This document shows, piece by piece, positions 34,851 to 46,660 of a stretch of 64,000 nucleotides of DNA; position 1 is the stretch's first letter; every line of letters starts with the position of its first letter. The position numbers and the translations under genes are program-made. Source of the stretch: Lumnitzera littorea (Eukaryota > Streptophyta > Magnoliopsida > Myrtales > Combretaceae); contig JAMXBB010000011.1 of the NCBI GenBank assembly GCA_024138015.1, forward strand, positions 36,192,989-36,256,988, written 5' to 3'. The notes under the pieces were generated by a model. That model saw only the letters and a list, made by a program, of their open reading frames with translations. It was not told the DNA's origin and made no database searches.

Positions 34851-35680
34851 CATAAAATTAGTTTCTTATTTAGTTTTTTCAAATGTTAGGAGATTTGTTA
34901 GAGATTTCATTTCATCTTATTAATCTGTTGTTTAGGCTTAGTGTCTTGAGTATTAGTAAATTTATAACTCCTTTGAATAAAAGTCTTTACCTATTGCGCA
35001 ATCTTTTACTTATGCCTTTTGTTTATGTCTTTTATTTTGTTCTTTGGTAAATATTTTCAACAAAAAAAAGAAAAGAAAAGAAAACTTAGTCTTGTATATA
35101 AGCCTTTATCCTTAAATTATAAATAACTATGTTCTTAGGTTGGTTCCTTTTAGTGATAAGAACTAGATCGTCACCTTTCCTTAACCAATGTCCCCTTATA
35201 GAGTAATGACCCATTTCTATCATTCTAGTTTAATTTGTTCTCATGTAAAATAATTATCCTCCTTTCATGATTCCAGTTATTCATCTCATGTGCATAGGTT
35301 TATCATCTTTGCAATAAGCGTCATTCACGGTTTAGTTGGTAGTAAGAGCATTTGTAATATAATTGTTTTTGTATCAATAGACAAAGTTTTCTTAAATACT
35401 TCTTTTTTTAAAAAAGGGAATTTTTTGTTGACATTGAGGATCATTTCAAAGGTTCTCAAATATTGCCTCTTAGTGGTTCTAAAGCTCGCGGTTGTTCACT
35501 CTAAAGCCATTATGTCTGAAGCTAATAATTCAAACTCATGGATCACATTACTAGAACAAATTGTGATTTGATTGACCCATCAACTGTGAGATCTTAGTGC
35601 CCCCATTAGTTATCTCCATAATGAGAAGATAGGCTGACAATATAAGTTTAGAGCCTAACAAGAAGGAACCATGGCCCATC
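34851..35680 (+). other. Element D spacer and start of its gag, up to the insertion of C
   Basis: Untranslated T-rich sequence with an open stretch at 35290-35571 of unclear meaning. Near 35671 an ATGGCCCATC reads on, across element C, into LLELRRSE at 51102, which suggests a gag start or an inner gag segment. CCATC at 35676-35680 is the target duplication of C. Confidence 0.5.
35676..35680. repeat. Target-site duplication of element C (left copy)
   Basis: CCATC here and CCATC at 51097-51101, exactly beside the two LTRs. This fixes the borders of the element. Confidence 0.92.
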
Positions 35681-37521
35681 TTTTGAGCCTAATTTTTTGG
35701 TTTTCTTTTACTTAAAATTGATTTCCCATTTCTGATTAATACTAAACTCTAACCCATTTAATATTAATCCTTGACTAAATAAATTGGGAAATTCCGGTTT
35801 CTTATTTAGGAAATGTTTTTGGAGTTACCACTTGACCGAAGTCGGGAAAAGAAAAAGAAACCATAATCAATTGGGTAGATTGATTACGATTTGGCTATCG
35901 ATCATTGATTTCAATTTGAATGAAGAATCAGAGGATTCTGAGTTTGGAGGCTAACCAATTAAACCATAATGGGTACCATTATCTATTTACTGAAATTAGG
36001 ATTATTTTTCTAATTATAATATTTAAAAATAAAGAAATGAAAAAATCAAACGACAAACGAACCTAAGTTTCTACAGATTTTATCATCACCCCAAAGGTGC
36101 CTACGTACTCGCTAGTCGGGATCAGACGATCGTAGTTCTTTTCGAAAACTTTAATGTGTTGGTTCTTTAATTTTAAAAACCGATCGAGTTTACATGTTTA
36201 TTAATTTTGATTTATTCAAAGAAAATTCTAAGGGGACCTAATTTTTGAGTATTTTTATTTTATAAAAAATTCTTTAAAACGTCATAGTTCTTAAAATAGG
36301 TTGATTATTATTTTTTTTCTAAAAAAAACTTTTCTAAATGAGAAATTCTAAAATAACCTAATGCTAAAAAAAAAAAATTATTCTTAACAATCCCTAAACT
36401 AATACATATATATATTTATATCTATATTACTACTATTAAACAATTATCTACTTAAATCAATATATATACTTAATCTATATAATAAAGAAAACTAATTCTA
36501 AAAGAAATATCCTAAACTATTATATACATATATATATATTATGTTATTAACATAAATAATAATAATAATATAATAATAATAAAAATCTAAAGCATCGAAC
36601 TTGAGTGGCTGTCCACGGTAGTAGTTGTATATGTTATTCGGCGTTTGTAGCGTGTAGATGTGTTGAAGATTGAATTCACCAGGAGTTTCCATGCTTGGTC
36701 TGATGCATGTGGCCGTTGTAAATTCGCCTAGAGTTTCCGTATAGATCAATGACGGAATGCTGCTGGAGAGAAGATGGACTGGAGCGATAATTATGGAGCT
36801 TAGGTGTGATTTCTCGCACTCATTAGTCGCATTGTGTTTCAGTGTGCTGAACTGTGCAGTGGGCAGTGATGTGTTTCATGATTATAGATTGTGCTTGTCA
36901 GGTGTTAGAGTGGCTAAAGTTGCACAAGATAGTGAGTGGCAGCGTAGGTTACAACATACGGTACTGTATCTGTGCGGCCTATGCTCGGTGCTATTGTAGT
37001 CGTTTATGCAGCAAGGACTCGTCGTCGTGAAGTTAGGCGAGGAACTCATGCTTGCTTGCTGTGTAGTCTGTGTGTGAATATTGTCAGATCCGATCTGTTG
37101 GACAATGTAGACTAGCGAAGTGTTATAGTAGCAGTAGCTGTTTAGTTGAATCGTGCAGCATGGTGTGTAATTCAGCGTGATTGGGCGTGATCGGTGAAGT
37201 AGACAGTGATTGAAGTGTCATCTTGGTGATTAGATATTGTCTACAGCTGTTGTTCACTGGCCGTGGCCGTTCTTCGTGAGTGAAGACAATGAGCGACGTC
37301 AGTGAGGTTTGATCGTGGGAACGTCTTGCAGTGTACTACTGTGGGGTTATGTGAGGAGAGAGTGGGTCGTCAGAATTATGGCAAGTGAGTGAATTCATAA
37401 TTACTATGCGTGGTGGGACGTTGTACTCGTACAACAGTGATTGTAGATGAAGAAGACTGATGTGTAGCCTGCTGTCGTTTATGTGGTTGGTCGATGAGGA
37501 ATGTAGAGTTGATGTTTGTTG

Positions 37522-37529
37522 TATTTATA
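37522..37529 (-). promoter_or_regulatory. TATA box candidate, 3' LTR of C
   Basis: TATAAATA on the minus strand, about 570 bases into the LTR, conserved at 50538-50545 in the 5' LTR. Confidence 0.5.
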
Positions 37530-37695
37530 AATCCAAACTATATTATATTTATTGTATCTAATTTGATAATAATTAAACTAAATCGAAATTAATTCAAATC
37601 CGATTTAATAAAATCAAATTAGATTCAAATGATTTTAATTAGATATGAATCCCATTTATTCATCTCATTTTTTGTAAAAGATAGAAAAAATAAAA

Positions 37696-37789
37696 GACAT
37701 AGGTATCTAGCGAGACTCGAACTCAAGACCTCAAAGTAAATCCAATCCAATACTCTAATGCTTATCTATTAAGCCGTTGGCCTATGCCT
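37696..37789 (-). other. tRNA-like segment in the 3' LTR of C
   Basis: On the minus strand a B-box-like GAGTTCGAGTCTC lies at 37712-37724. A hairpin GCTTA, five-base loop, TAAGC stands where a D arm would be, and the outer ends GGCATAG and CTATGTC can pair over seven bases. Spacing between the arms is not that of a normal tRNA and no intact anticodon arm is seen. It may be a tRNA-derived piece fixed in this LTR family. Confidence 0.4.
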
Positions 37790-38095
37790 TGACATTCAAT
37801 ACAATTAAATTGTACTTAAAACACGTGACTGCCTAAAATAATTTTTTGAACTAAGCTAAACTAAAACGATTAACTCTAAAATAATTTACTTCATAAAAAA
37901 AATCTAAAAAATCTTTTTAATTTTCCTTTTTCTCATCATTTTGATTTTTTTTTATTTTCATCATTTGTCAATTTTTACTATTTTTATCTTTTATTAAAAA
38001 AATTTTTATTTTTATTATTATTTTATTTTTGAATTAGGACCCATTTTGTAAAATAAAAATTAGGACTACAAAGGGACAAAAATTAGGTGTCTATA

Positions 38096-38110
38096 GTTGC
38101 TTCTCTTTGT
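38096..38110 (-). other. Polypurine tract of element C
   Basis: On the minus strand ACAAAGAGAAGCAAC directly precedes the 3' LTR. It is purine-rich but interrupted by C residues, so it is weak compared with those of the Copia elements. Confidence 0.55.
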
Positions 38111-38277
38111 GGTAAAGTTTGAGCAAAACTTTGTCGCAAAGACCAAAGAAACACTGTTTTTGTTTCAGGACGACTCTATCTTAAGGAGCGTTAAGATACT
38201 TGAAGACGATTAGTTTGAAACGAAGAATAGTGAGGGCTAGTGCCCTTGTAGGTTGGCAAAAATCCCTAAAAAGAATA

Positions 38278-39580
38278 ATGAGAACTTGGTCATGCCTTAG
38301 TGAGCTGATTAACCAAGGTAGTCAAAGCACCCTTTGAGTTGGCTAAGACTTAAAAATAAAAAAACTTGGTCGTACCCTAATGAGCTGACTAACCAAGGTA
38401 GTCAAAGTGCCCTTTGAGTTGGCTAAGACCTAAAACATGAGGAAACTTGGTCGTGTTCTAATGAGCTGACTAACCAAGGCGGTCAAAGCGCCCTTTGAGC
38501 AGGCTAAGACTTAAAGATGAAAAAACTTAGTCATGCCCCTAATGAGTTGACTAACCAAGGCGGTCAAAGTACCATTTGAGCAAGCTATGACTTAAAAGAT
38601 GAGGAAACTTGGTTATGCCCTAATGAGCTGACTAATTAAGGCGGTCAAGGTACCTTTTGAGCTGGCTAAGACCTAAAAGATGAGGAAACTTGGTCATGCC
38701 CTAATGAGCTAAATAACCAAGGCAGTCAAAGCGCGCTTTGAGTTAGCTAAGACCTAAAAATGAGAAAACTTGGTCGTGCCCTAATGAGCTGACTAACCAA
38801 GGTAGTTAAAGTGCTCTTTGAGCTGGCTAAGACCTAAAAATGAGAAAACTTGGTCGTGCTTTGATGAGTTGACTAACCAAGGCAGTCAAAGTGCCTTTTA
38901 AGCTGGCTAAGACCTAAAAATGAGAAAACTTGGTCGTGTCTTGATGAGCTAACTAACCAAGGTAGTCAAAGCGCCCTTTGAGCTGGCTAAGACCTAAAAA
39001 TGAGAAAACTTGGTCGTGGCCTAACGAGCTGACTAACCAAGGTTGTCAAAGCGCCCTTTGAGCTGGCTAAGACCTAAAAATGAGAAAACTTGGTCGTGCC
39101 CTAATGAGCTGACTAACCAAGGTAGTCAAAGCGCCCTTTGAGCTGGCTAAGACCTAAAAATGAGAAAACTTAATCGTGCCCTAATGAGCTGACTAATCAA
39201 GGCGGTCAAAGTGCCCTTTGAGCTGGCTAAGACCTAAAAATGAGAAAACTTGGTCGTGCTCTCATGAGTTGACTAACCAAGGCGGTCAAATCGCTCTTTG
39301 AGTTGGCTAAGACCTAAAAATGAGGAAAACTTGGTTGTGCCCTGATGAGCTGACTAACTAAGACAGTCAAAGCGTCCTTTGAGCTGGCTAAGACCTAAAA
39401 ATGAGAAAACTTGGTTGTGCCCTAATGAGCTGACTAACCAAGGTGGTCAAAGCGCCCTTTGAGCTGGTTAAGACCTAAAAATAAGAAAACTTAGTCGTGC
39501 CCTAATGAGCTGACTAACCAAGGCGGTTAAAGCGCCCTTTGAGTTGGTTAAAACTTAAAAACAAGGAAAACTTGAATTGG
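38278..39580 (-). repeat. Tandem array of an 80-base unit in the 3' region of element C
   Basis: About sixteen head-to-tail copies; the middle ones (38763-39320) keep an exact 80-base spacing, and the outer ones vary by one to five bases. Landmarks in each unit on the plus strand: AAAACTTGGTCGTGCCCTAA, TGAGCTGACTAACCAAGG, GTCAAAGCGCCCTTTGAGC, TGGCTAAGACCTAAAAATGA. CTTGGT and ACCAAG in the same unit, and CAAAG and CTTTG around CGCC, can form two hairpins. Decayed units continue to about 39720. Tandem arrays in the 3' untranslated region are known for Tat/Ogre elements and can seed satellite DNA. Confidence 0.95.
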
Positions 39581-40513
39581 GATAACGCTTCTTGAGCTTG
39601 CTAAATCCCTAAAAGATTATGAGTTGGGTAACATTCTATGAGTCGGGTAACTGGGAGTCTAAGGAACTCTGGATTGGAACCATGCTCTATGAGCTGGTTG
39701 ACTTACTAAGAGATTATAAATTATGACTATGCTCTAAGAACCAGCCATCCTAATAATTAATTGTTTTTGGAAAAGAAGCTATCATCCTTAAGGGGAAACC
39801 AATAGTCAATGCAATGTTTTATCAGGCTTAGAACCACTTACCTGGTTTCAGTGATAGTTCCCAAGTAGTCCAATGTTTTATTGAGCAGTCCAATTAGAAC
39901 CAACGATTCTAACCCTTACCATTGCCTTTTCTTATTCTTGCTCTTCTTCTTCTTTCTTCTTCCGTCTCTTTCTAACCCCCTTTTCTTCTTCTTCTTCTTC
40001 TTCTTCTTTTTTTTACTTTTTTTTTTCTTTCTGTGAAAGCAACTTAAGCCTAAAATGAATGTAAAACATATTCATTTCTCGAACAAAGATGTTCTGTGTT
40101 GAATTTTTGGTCCAACCATCAGCTTTTCGTGTAAACATCCATTCTCAAGCGAGTTTCTACTTATATGCCACACGTTACTCTTTCTGAACATGGGCCTATC
40201 TTGAAAAAATAGGAAATAAGTCTCCCTTTCTTGGATGGTTAACCACAATAGAGTATTAAAAGAATTTTCGTCAATAGATATTGCTTCAAGTTAAGTGTTT
40301 ATTTTTTCTTGTGCTTCTTGTGTGTAAGGTTTACTTGGATAGAGGATAAAGTGAGAAATGGGGTCTTTTAGTGGAACAAGAAAGGGCTAAGGATATTATC
40401 CAATGCCATTGATTACTAAAAATACCAACTTTTCATGTAGAAAATGAAAATGAGACCACAATAATAGTAAGATTATTTGCATTTCATAATTTGAACAAAA
40501 ATTTCATTGATGT
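39581..40513 (-). other. 3' untranslated region of element C beside integrase
   Basis: Decayed repeat units up to about 39720, then T-rich sequence with a CTT microsatellite at 39983-40007. No ORF. Confidence 0.7.
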
Positions 40514-41700
40514 TCAAGGATAGTACATCTTCAATGCATCAGCGTTTACTGGGTCCTTTAAGTCCAGACCATCCATTTGAGACAAGACAACAGCTCCCCT
40601 AGGTAATACTTTTTTCACAATGTAAGGGCCTTTATAGTTTGGAGCAAACTTCCCTCTAGAATTAATTGTGTTAGGCAAAGTCTTCCTTATCGCCATATTT
40701 CCTTGCTTAAAACTATGGGGTCGTACTTTTTTATTGAAAGCCCTGGCCATTCGTTGCTGATTGTAGATGTTGTGGCACAAAGCTGCCAGCCTCCTCTTAT
40801 TAATTAGATTCAACTGCTTAACACGCTTCTTTATCCAATTAACCTCATCTAACTGAGTTTCTGACAATATTATGAGAGATGGGATCTTGACCTCCATTGG
40901 CAGTACAACCTCCATTCTGTATACCAACGAGTAGGGGATTGCCCCTGTTGATGTTTTGATAGAAGTTTGATAGGCCATGAGTGCAAATGGTAACATCTCA
41001 TGCCAATCTCGATACGTAATGGCCATCTTCTCAATAATTCTTTTGATGTTCTTATTGGCCACTTCCACGGCTCCATTCATTTAGGGCTGATAAGGAGTAG
41101 AATTTCTATGAATGATCCTAAAGTATCGGCATAACTCTGACATCAATTTGTTATTCAAGTTTGTACCATTATTAGTAATAATTGTCTCTAGTGTACCATA
41201 TCAAGCCAGTATGTCTCTCCTGATGAACTTGACCACTACTCCTTTCATCACATTAGTGTAAGAGGAGGCTTCAGCCTACTTAGTGAAATAATCAATAGCT
41301 ACCAATATAAATCGGTGGCCGTTAGATGCTTTTGGAGTGATCGGGCCAATGATATTTATTCCCCACATCGAAAAATGCCATGGTGTTGATAGTATATGCA
41401 ATTCTTGTAGTGGAGCATTTATCTTGTTCGCATAGATCTAGCACAAATGGCAGTATCTAACATGTCCGATCAATCCGCTTTTACAGTTAACCAGTAATAT
41501 CCTATCCTCATGATTTTCTTGGCAAGCATGTATCCATTCATGTAGGGGCCACATACTCCCTCGTGCACTTTTTTCATTAGCATCTCTGCCTCTTTCCCAT
41601 TTACACAACGTAAAAGCGGACCGTTAAACGATCGTTGGTACAGCGTAGAATCACTTATCAAGTACTTAGCTGCCAATCTTCTAATTAATTTTTTTTGTCC
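40514..41700 (-). pseudogene. Element C integrase, catalytic residues changed
   Basis: Integrase inserts the DNA copy into the host genome. The zinc-binding part (41676-41470) has KVHEGVCG but PYMNG where relatives have a second His, and CHLC further on. The core has W-G-I-N-I-I-G-P near 41370 (family W-G-M-D) and T-N-N-G near 41175 (family D-N-G), so both Asp residues have become Asn; the Glu in NGAVEVANKN is kept. The C-terminal part at 41080-40514 is a clean 188-codon frame: QRMARAFNKKVRPHSFKQG, PNYKGPYIVKKVLPRGAVV and PVNADALKMYYP, typical of the Tat lineage. The stop at 40514 ends pol. Stops and frame changes divide the N-terminal half. Confidence 0.93.
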
Positions 41701-42300
41701 TTCTCTACTTCTTCAGGGTACATGCCATGTTGTAGAAACATTTTGATATCACAATACCAAGGCTTCTCGTCACATGAACTTTCCATTGCCAAACAAAAAG
41801 TGGGCTTTTCTTCAATTTCAATTTTAAGTGGTTAAATCTCCACTCCTCTCGATATCTGGATTATTGATGCCAAAGTAGCAAGAGCAGCAGTAAATTGGTT
41901 TTGAACCCTAGGTACATACACGAATGTAATCTTTTCGAACTTAGTTATCAATTCGGCTAGGTGTTGGTGGTAAGGTACTAATTTGGGGTCTTTCATCTTA
42001 TACTCACCCTGAGCTTAGCCTATGATCAATGAAGAATCTTCATATACCTGTAATTCCTGTATCTCCTTAAACAATGCGATCTTGAGTCCCAAAATACACA
42101 CCTCGTAGTCTGCAATATTATTAGTACGTGGGAAAGCCAGTCTTATAGCCATTGGAAATTGTGTACCTTTAGGCGATACCAAAATTGCCCCGACTCTGCA
42201 TCCTGACACATTAGCTACTCCATCGAAGAACATTTTCCACCCTGAAGATTTTTCGACTACTTCACAATCAGAATCATTTCCCGTTACCAGGATACTTTCA
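41701..42300 (-). pseudogene. Element C second RNase H (Tat-type)
   Basis: The Tat lineage has an additional RNase H between the usual one and integrase. A 72-codon frame at 42233-42015 shows MFFDGVANVSGCRVGAILV with the first catalytic Asp, NNIADYEVCILGLKIAL (relatives have AEYE, so Glu is Asp here), and VYEDSSLIIG with the next Asp. The sequence then breaks up. It follows the first RNase H in the same frame, as expected for one polyprotein. Confidence 0.88.
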
Positions 42301-43971
42301 TCAAGAAACTCAACCCATGCTTCTTAAGGGGTATCCTCAGAAGGATTCTCTGCTAATTGATCTGCCAAAGCTTGCCCCTTGACTGAACTTTGGCTGACAT
42401 ACTTAATGTCAAATTCTATCAGTAACATCTGCTACTTTGAAACTCTACCAATGAGAGCCAGTTTTTCAGCTAAGTATTTCAAAGGATCGTATTGTGTTAT
42501 CAACTCAATTTGATAATAAAGTGTATATTGTCTGAGCTGATGCATGACCTAGATCAATGTACAACAAGTTCTTTCAGCTTTTGAGTATTTTTGCTCCCCT
42601 TCTATGAACTTCTTGCTTAGATAGTAAACGACTCACTCTTTCCCTTCTTCACCCTTCTGGCCAAGCACGGATCCCATGGATTCGAGCATTATGGTCAGGT
42701 ACAAAAACAACGGCTTTCTAGGTTTAGGAGCTACTACCACTAGAGGTTTCATGAGGTATTTTTTTATTTTAGTGAAAGCCTCTTCGCATTCCTCATTCCA
42801 GCTGATCTTCGCGTTCTTCTTTAATAGCTTAAAAAGAGGGCGGTATTTGTCTATTAACTGTGATATGAATTGAGCTATGTAATTCAAACGCCCCAGTAAT
42901 CATCGTACTTCCTTGAGTGTTTGTAGAGGACGCATGTCAATTATGGCTTTGGCTTTATTAGGATCGACTTCAATACCTCTTTAGTTGACTATGAATGCCA
43001 ACAATTTTCCTGACGTCACACCAAAGGTACATTTCTCCGGATTCAACTTCAAGTGGTATTTCCTTAGTCTATTAAACAGCTTCCTCAAGTTTTCTAAGTG
43101 ATCTTCCTCTTCTTTAGATTTTGCAATCATATCATCAACATACACTTCTATTTCTTTATGCATCATATCATGAAAAATTGCAATCATGGCCCTCTGATAT
43201 ATTGCGCCTGCATTCTTAAGCCCAAATGGCATCACCTTGTAGCAAAATGTTCTCCAAGTTGTAATGAAAGTCGTCTTTGTCTTTTCTTCTTCGGACATCC
43301 AGATTTGATTATATCCTGAAAAACCATCCATGAAAGAGAATAGATGATTTCTGGCCGTGTTGTCCACTAAGACATCAATGTGAGGCAATGGAAAATTATC
43401 TTTAGGCGTTTCTTGGTTGAGATCTCGAAAGTTTACACACATTCTGACTTTCCCATTCTTCTTCGTTACTAGAACAATATTAGCTACCCATTTCGGGTAA
43501 TCCGATACTTCAATGAATCTAACTTTCAGTAGTTTCTTCACTTATACTTTAATTTTCAGCAAGATGTTAGGTTAAAATCTCCTTAACTTTTGCTTTTTTT
43601 GTTTGGCATCTTCTTGTGTAGGTAAATGGTGGACTACAATCGACGGGTCCAACCTAAGCACATCTTCATACGACCAAGCAAATATGTCTTGATATTCGGC
43701 TAATAACGTAATCATTTTTGTTTTTTGTTTCTCTTTTAAACTTGCCCCAATTTTTAGATTCTTAGGACTTTCTTCGCTCCCCACATTAATTGTCTCAATC
43801 GATTCATCAATAGTGATTCTACCTAGTTTATGTTTTTACCATTCCTCTTGTATATTACTATGGTCATCGACATCGCTCTTGACGGCTAACCCAGTAGGGC
43901 CAAAAGTGAAATCAATATTCACATTTTCTACTTGGGTAAGGTATTCTTGGTTTTTGCTTGGTTCATTGGAT
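42301..43971 (-). pseudogene. Element C reverse transcriptase and first RNase H
   Basis: This part copies the element RNA. Exon-like sequence begins at 43971 and runs through a connecting region (TFGPTGLAVKSDVDDHSNI, YQDIFAWSYEDV) to the RT at 43541-42981: KWVANIVLVTKKNGKVRMCV, VNFRDLN, FSFMDGFSGYNQIWM, CYKVMPFGLKNAGAIYQRAM, and the catalytic box E-V-Y-V-D-D-M intact. RNase H and thumb follow at 42887-42300 (FKLLKKNAKISWNEECEEAF, GSVLGQKGEEGKE). This is the best kept part of the element: RT, RNase H and second RNase H share one frame, though with several stops. Confidence 0.94.
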
Positions 43972-44215
43972 CTGAATGAGAATGCATAAAGAAAAGTGTA
44001 TGTAAGCAAAAGAGAACTAAAACGCAATAGGAAAGAAACGAAATAAGATTTCATTGAATAAATGGAAGTGGATCTCAAATGAGATAAGGGCCTAACTAAT
44101 TTTGAATGAAAGGTCCGACGATACATTTGAAACGATGACTATTGAAATAAAAATTCTGAAAATACTAACTACGGGTTACCCTTTACCCTAGGGAAAACCT
44201 GTTGCCATTTATCGA
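43972..44215 (-). other. Probable intron in pol of element C
   Basis: On the minus strand a long T/C-rich tract (about 44050-43985) ends in ATTCAG at 43972, an ideal acceptor, just where the conserved connecting region to RT starts. Protease coding ends near 44390 and the part between has stops. Ogre elements are known to carry an intron at this place, between protease and RT. The donor is not certain: GTAAAG and GTAACC near 44180-44190 or GTGACA near 44360 are candidates. Confidence 0.6.
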
Positions 44216-44389
44216 GATGGAGAACTAGTTATTCAAATGATGTTGGAACTTATGTGATGAGCTTCTTGATCCTTCTTGGCTAGATTCCCTAGCTTAAGTC
44301 TCCTCCCATATTAATGTCTCAGCTAGTGGAGGAAAGGTCATTAAGGCATGGTATAATCTGTCACCTCTCTTGCCCCTCGCTTGTTTCTT

Positions 44390-44999
44390 CTAGAATTCTT
44401 TTGTAGGGGTAGGATTGTAGCCAAGACCGTAGGTGCCGATCTGGCCTTCCTTGAATTCTATTCTTCTATCATCTTCTTTGTTGGGACCGGTAATCATGCT
44501 CACTTCTTCAAACATTTGTAATCTCAGCTCTTCTTGTCCCTCACTTCCTATGTAGGGTATAGTTGTTTCCTTGTAGATTTCATAATCTTGATCTCCCAGA
44601 ATTGTAATCACCTAGCCATTTGAGATAAACTTCAACTTTTGGTGCAAGCTCGAGGGTATGGCCTCTGCTGCATGAATCCAAGGTCTTCCCAAGAGTAGAT
44701 TGAAAGATCTTGGAATGTCCATGACTTGGAATCGAATGGTAAAGTGCTAAGGGCCAATACTTATAGATAAATCAATTTCCCTTATAATTTCTCTTCTAGA
44801 ACCATCAAAGTCCCTAACTGTTATGGAAGAAGGCCTAATTGTAAATGTGTCGATGCCTAGCAAATCCAAGGTGGCGAGTGGGTAGTCATTCAGTGATGAT
44901 CCGTTGTCAATGAGCACCCTGGTGATGATTATGTCGTTATTCCTTACTATGATAAAGAGTGGCTTCCACAAAATCTAATTATACTGTCCCTTCATCTAT
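44390..44999 (-). pseudogene. Element C aspartic protease
   Basis: The protease cuts the gag-pol polyprotein. The 74-codon frame at 44971-44747 reads V-L-I-D-N-G-S-S-L-N, with D-x-G-S-S as in Tat-lineage proteases, then RPSSITVRDFDGSRREI. A second frame piece (44611-44390) continues with GDQDYEIYKETTIPYIG and a glycine- and threonine-rich end. Compared with gag there is one frame change. Confidence 0.85.
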
Positions 45000-46370
45000 C
45001 AAGTCCTGAATCTTGTTCCTTAGTCTTTAGCATGCATCAGTCAAATGCCCCACTTGTTTACAGTAGTATTCACACTTTACTGTGGGGTCAAAGATTCTCG
45101 ATCGGTATCAATCACTAGGAAGTTCGTACCGTATCAAATTATCCCTTCTCAACTTCTTGAAGACTTGACTTAAAGGGACTGGTATCTTGGTAAATTGTCT
45201 ATAAGTCTTGTTAGTTTGAAGCTGGTCTCTGAACTATTGCTAGGTAGAAGGAGGATTCATCTTAAAAGCGACTTGAGCATTTAGTCTGGCATTTGAATTT
45301 ACCATACCAACCATAGATTCTTTAGGCTTGCTACCGGCTAATCTAGGACCAGATGATGACACAGGTGGTCTTCTATCTACTAGCTCTTACAGCTTACTGG
45401 AAGAGACAGCACTTTTAATCTTGCACCTTGCCGTTATTACTTCAACAAAACTGGATGAGGCCTACCCATTGAGATAGGAGAAGTAGGGCCTTTCTAAGGT
45501 GTTAATGAAAGCTGATGTGAGCTCCTTCTCAATCGTAGGAGTAGACATTCTTGCAGCTAAGGACCTCCATCTTTGAGCATATTCTTTAAACGACTCATTA
45601 TTCTTCTTTCGTAAGGCAACTAAGTCCATCATAGTTGGGGCTACTTCTACGTTGAATTTATATTGTTCATAAAATGCACTAATAAGTTTCTCCCATGTAT
45701 TTATCTTATTCAAATCAAGCTAGGCATACCAAGTTAGGGCCAGTTCAGTCAGACCATCTTGGAATGTTTATACCATGAGTAGATCATACTAAACATATTT
45801 ACCCATCTTCTTAACGTACAACCTAGTATGGAGCTTGGGGCAACTCGTCTCGTTAAACTTTTCAAATTTTGGTACCTTAAACTTCTCAGGGTATGATCCT
45901 ATGTCATACATGGAAAACTCAGTGATCTTTGCCTGTTCAAATCCATCATACCCTACAAGTGCCTTCATCTTCTTAGTTATCTGTTGTGTTAATTTCTTTT
46001 CCAATTCTTTCAAGCTGTCCATACTAGGCCCTTGATCAACAGGTCTCAGGGCTATATACGTGTTAAGCTCAAAGGTCGGGTTGTCTTTCAGGTAAACTCC
46101 TTCTGATTCGAATGGGTCTTTTTGATATTCATGTTCTACTTCAGGAGCGTGTATATTCTTCCCATAATGGGTCTTGGAGCTTTCTTTATTAGCCGGTGCT
46201 ATAGCTTTCAGCAAAGCAATGCTGTCTACTAGGAAGCTCATTAGTTCTGCCATCTTCTTTATAGCCCTTTCTATGGAACAAAACTTCAGCTCGAAGGGAT
46301 CATTGATTTCAAGGTCTCCATCATTTCCTTGAGTGGTGGCCATCCTGGTCTGGGAACGTGTTCTAATCAA
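45000..46370 (-). pseudogene. Element C gag
   Basis: Gag forms the particle. The start at 46370 (M-I-R-T-R-S-Q-T-R) opens 193 codons with a Lys/Glu-rich coiled segment (SMDSLKELEKKLTQQITKKM) and KFKVPKFEKF. The retrotrans-gag domain goes on at 45713-45462 in the same frame (TWEKLISAFYEQYKFNVEVA, ESFKEYAQRWRSLAARM). A CCHC-like knuckle is near 45085-45010: C-E-Y-Y-C-K-Q-V-G-H-L-T-D-A-C. One stop separates the two long pieces and stops occur towards the end. Confidence 0.9.
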
Positions 46371-46660
46371 ACTTCTTTGAAAGACTTGACATTTAGGAGC
46401 TATCTTGAAATTTTACCTGATTTGAAGACCAACTCATCAAAGGGTTAGTACATACTACATTTTTCTAAGAAAGAGTTGTTAATTGTATAAATGCAAGATG
46501 CATGTCACACGAATGCAATGGAAAATTAAGAATTGGGAAGAAACCTTTGATGTGGCAAAACCTAACTAACTTTTATTAATTTTTGCAATTATGAAGCCTT
46601 ACATCTCCCATTTTGTTCGAAAAAACATTTTAAAGAAAATAAAAAAAAAAAACCTAAAAT

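Larger units (their letters stand above)
35681..38095 (-). repeat. 3' LTR of element C
   Basis: It is a direct repeat of 48691-51096. On the plus strand it begins TTTTGAGCCT (partner TGTCAAGCTT) and ends GGTGTCTATA (partner GGTGTTTACA), so both terminal dinucleotides have mutated here. In the aligned stretch 36781-36906 against 49799-49924 I count 22 differences in 126 bases, 21 of them transitions. It includes an AT-triplet microsatellite at 36554-36580. Open frames inside it (36498-36749, 36757-36999) are not genes. Confidence 0.93.

Noticed and set aside
36498..36999. Open frames in the left LTR of element C, and their echoes at 49510-50193
   Set aside because: They lie wholly inside direct-repeat LTR sequence, do not keep frame or start between the two LTR copies, and show no domain.
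37696..37789. A functional tRNA gene
   Set aside because: Arm spacing is wrong, the T stem is imperfect and there is no clear anticodon arm; kept only as a tRNA-like segment.
38278..39580. CRISPR-like regular repeats
   Set aside because: The whole 80-base unit is repeated with no unique spacers, in a plant retrotransposon 3' region.
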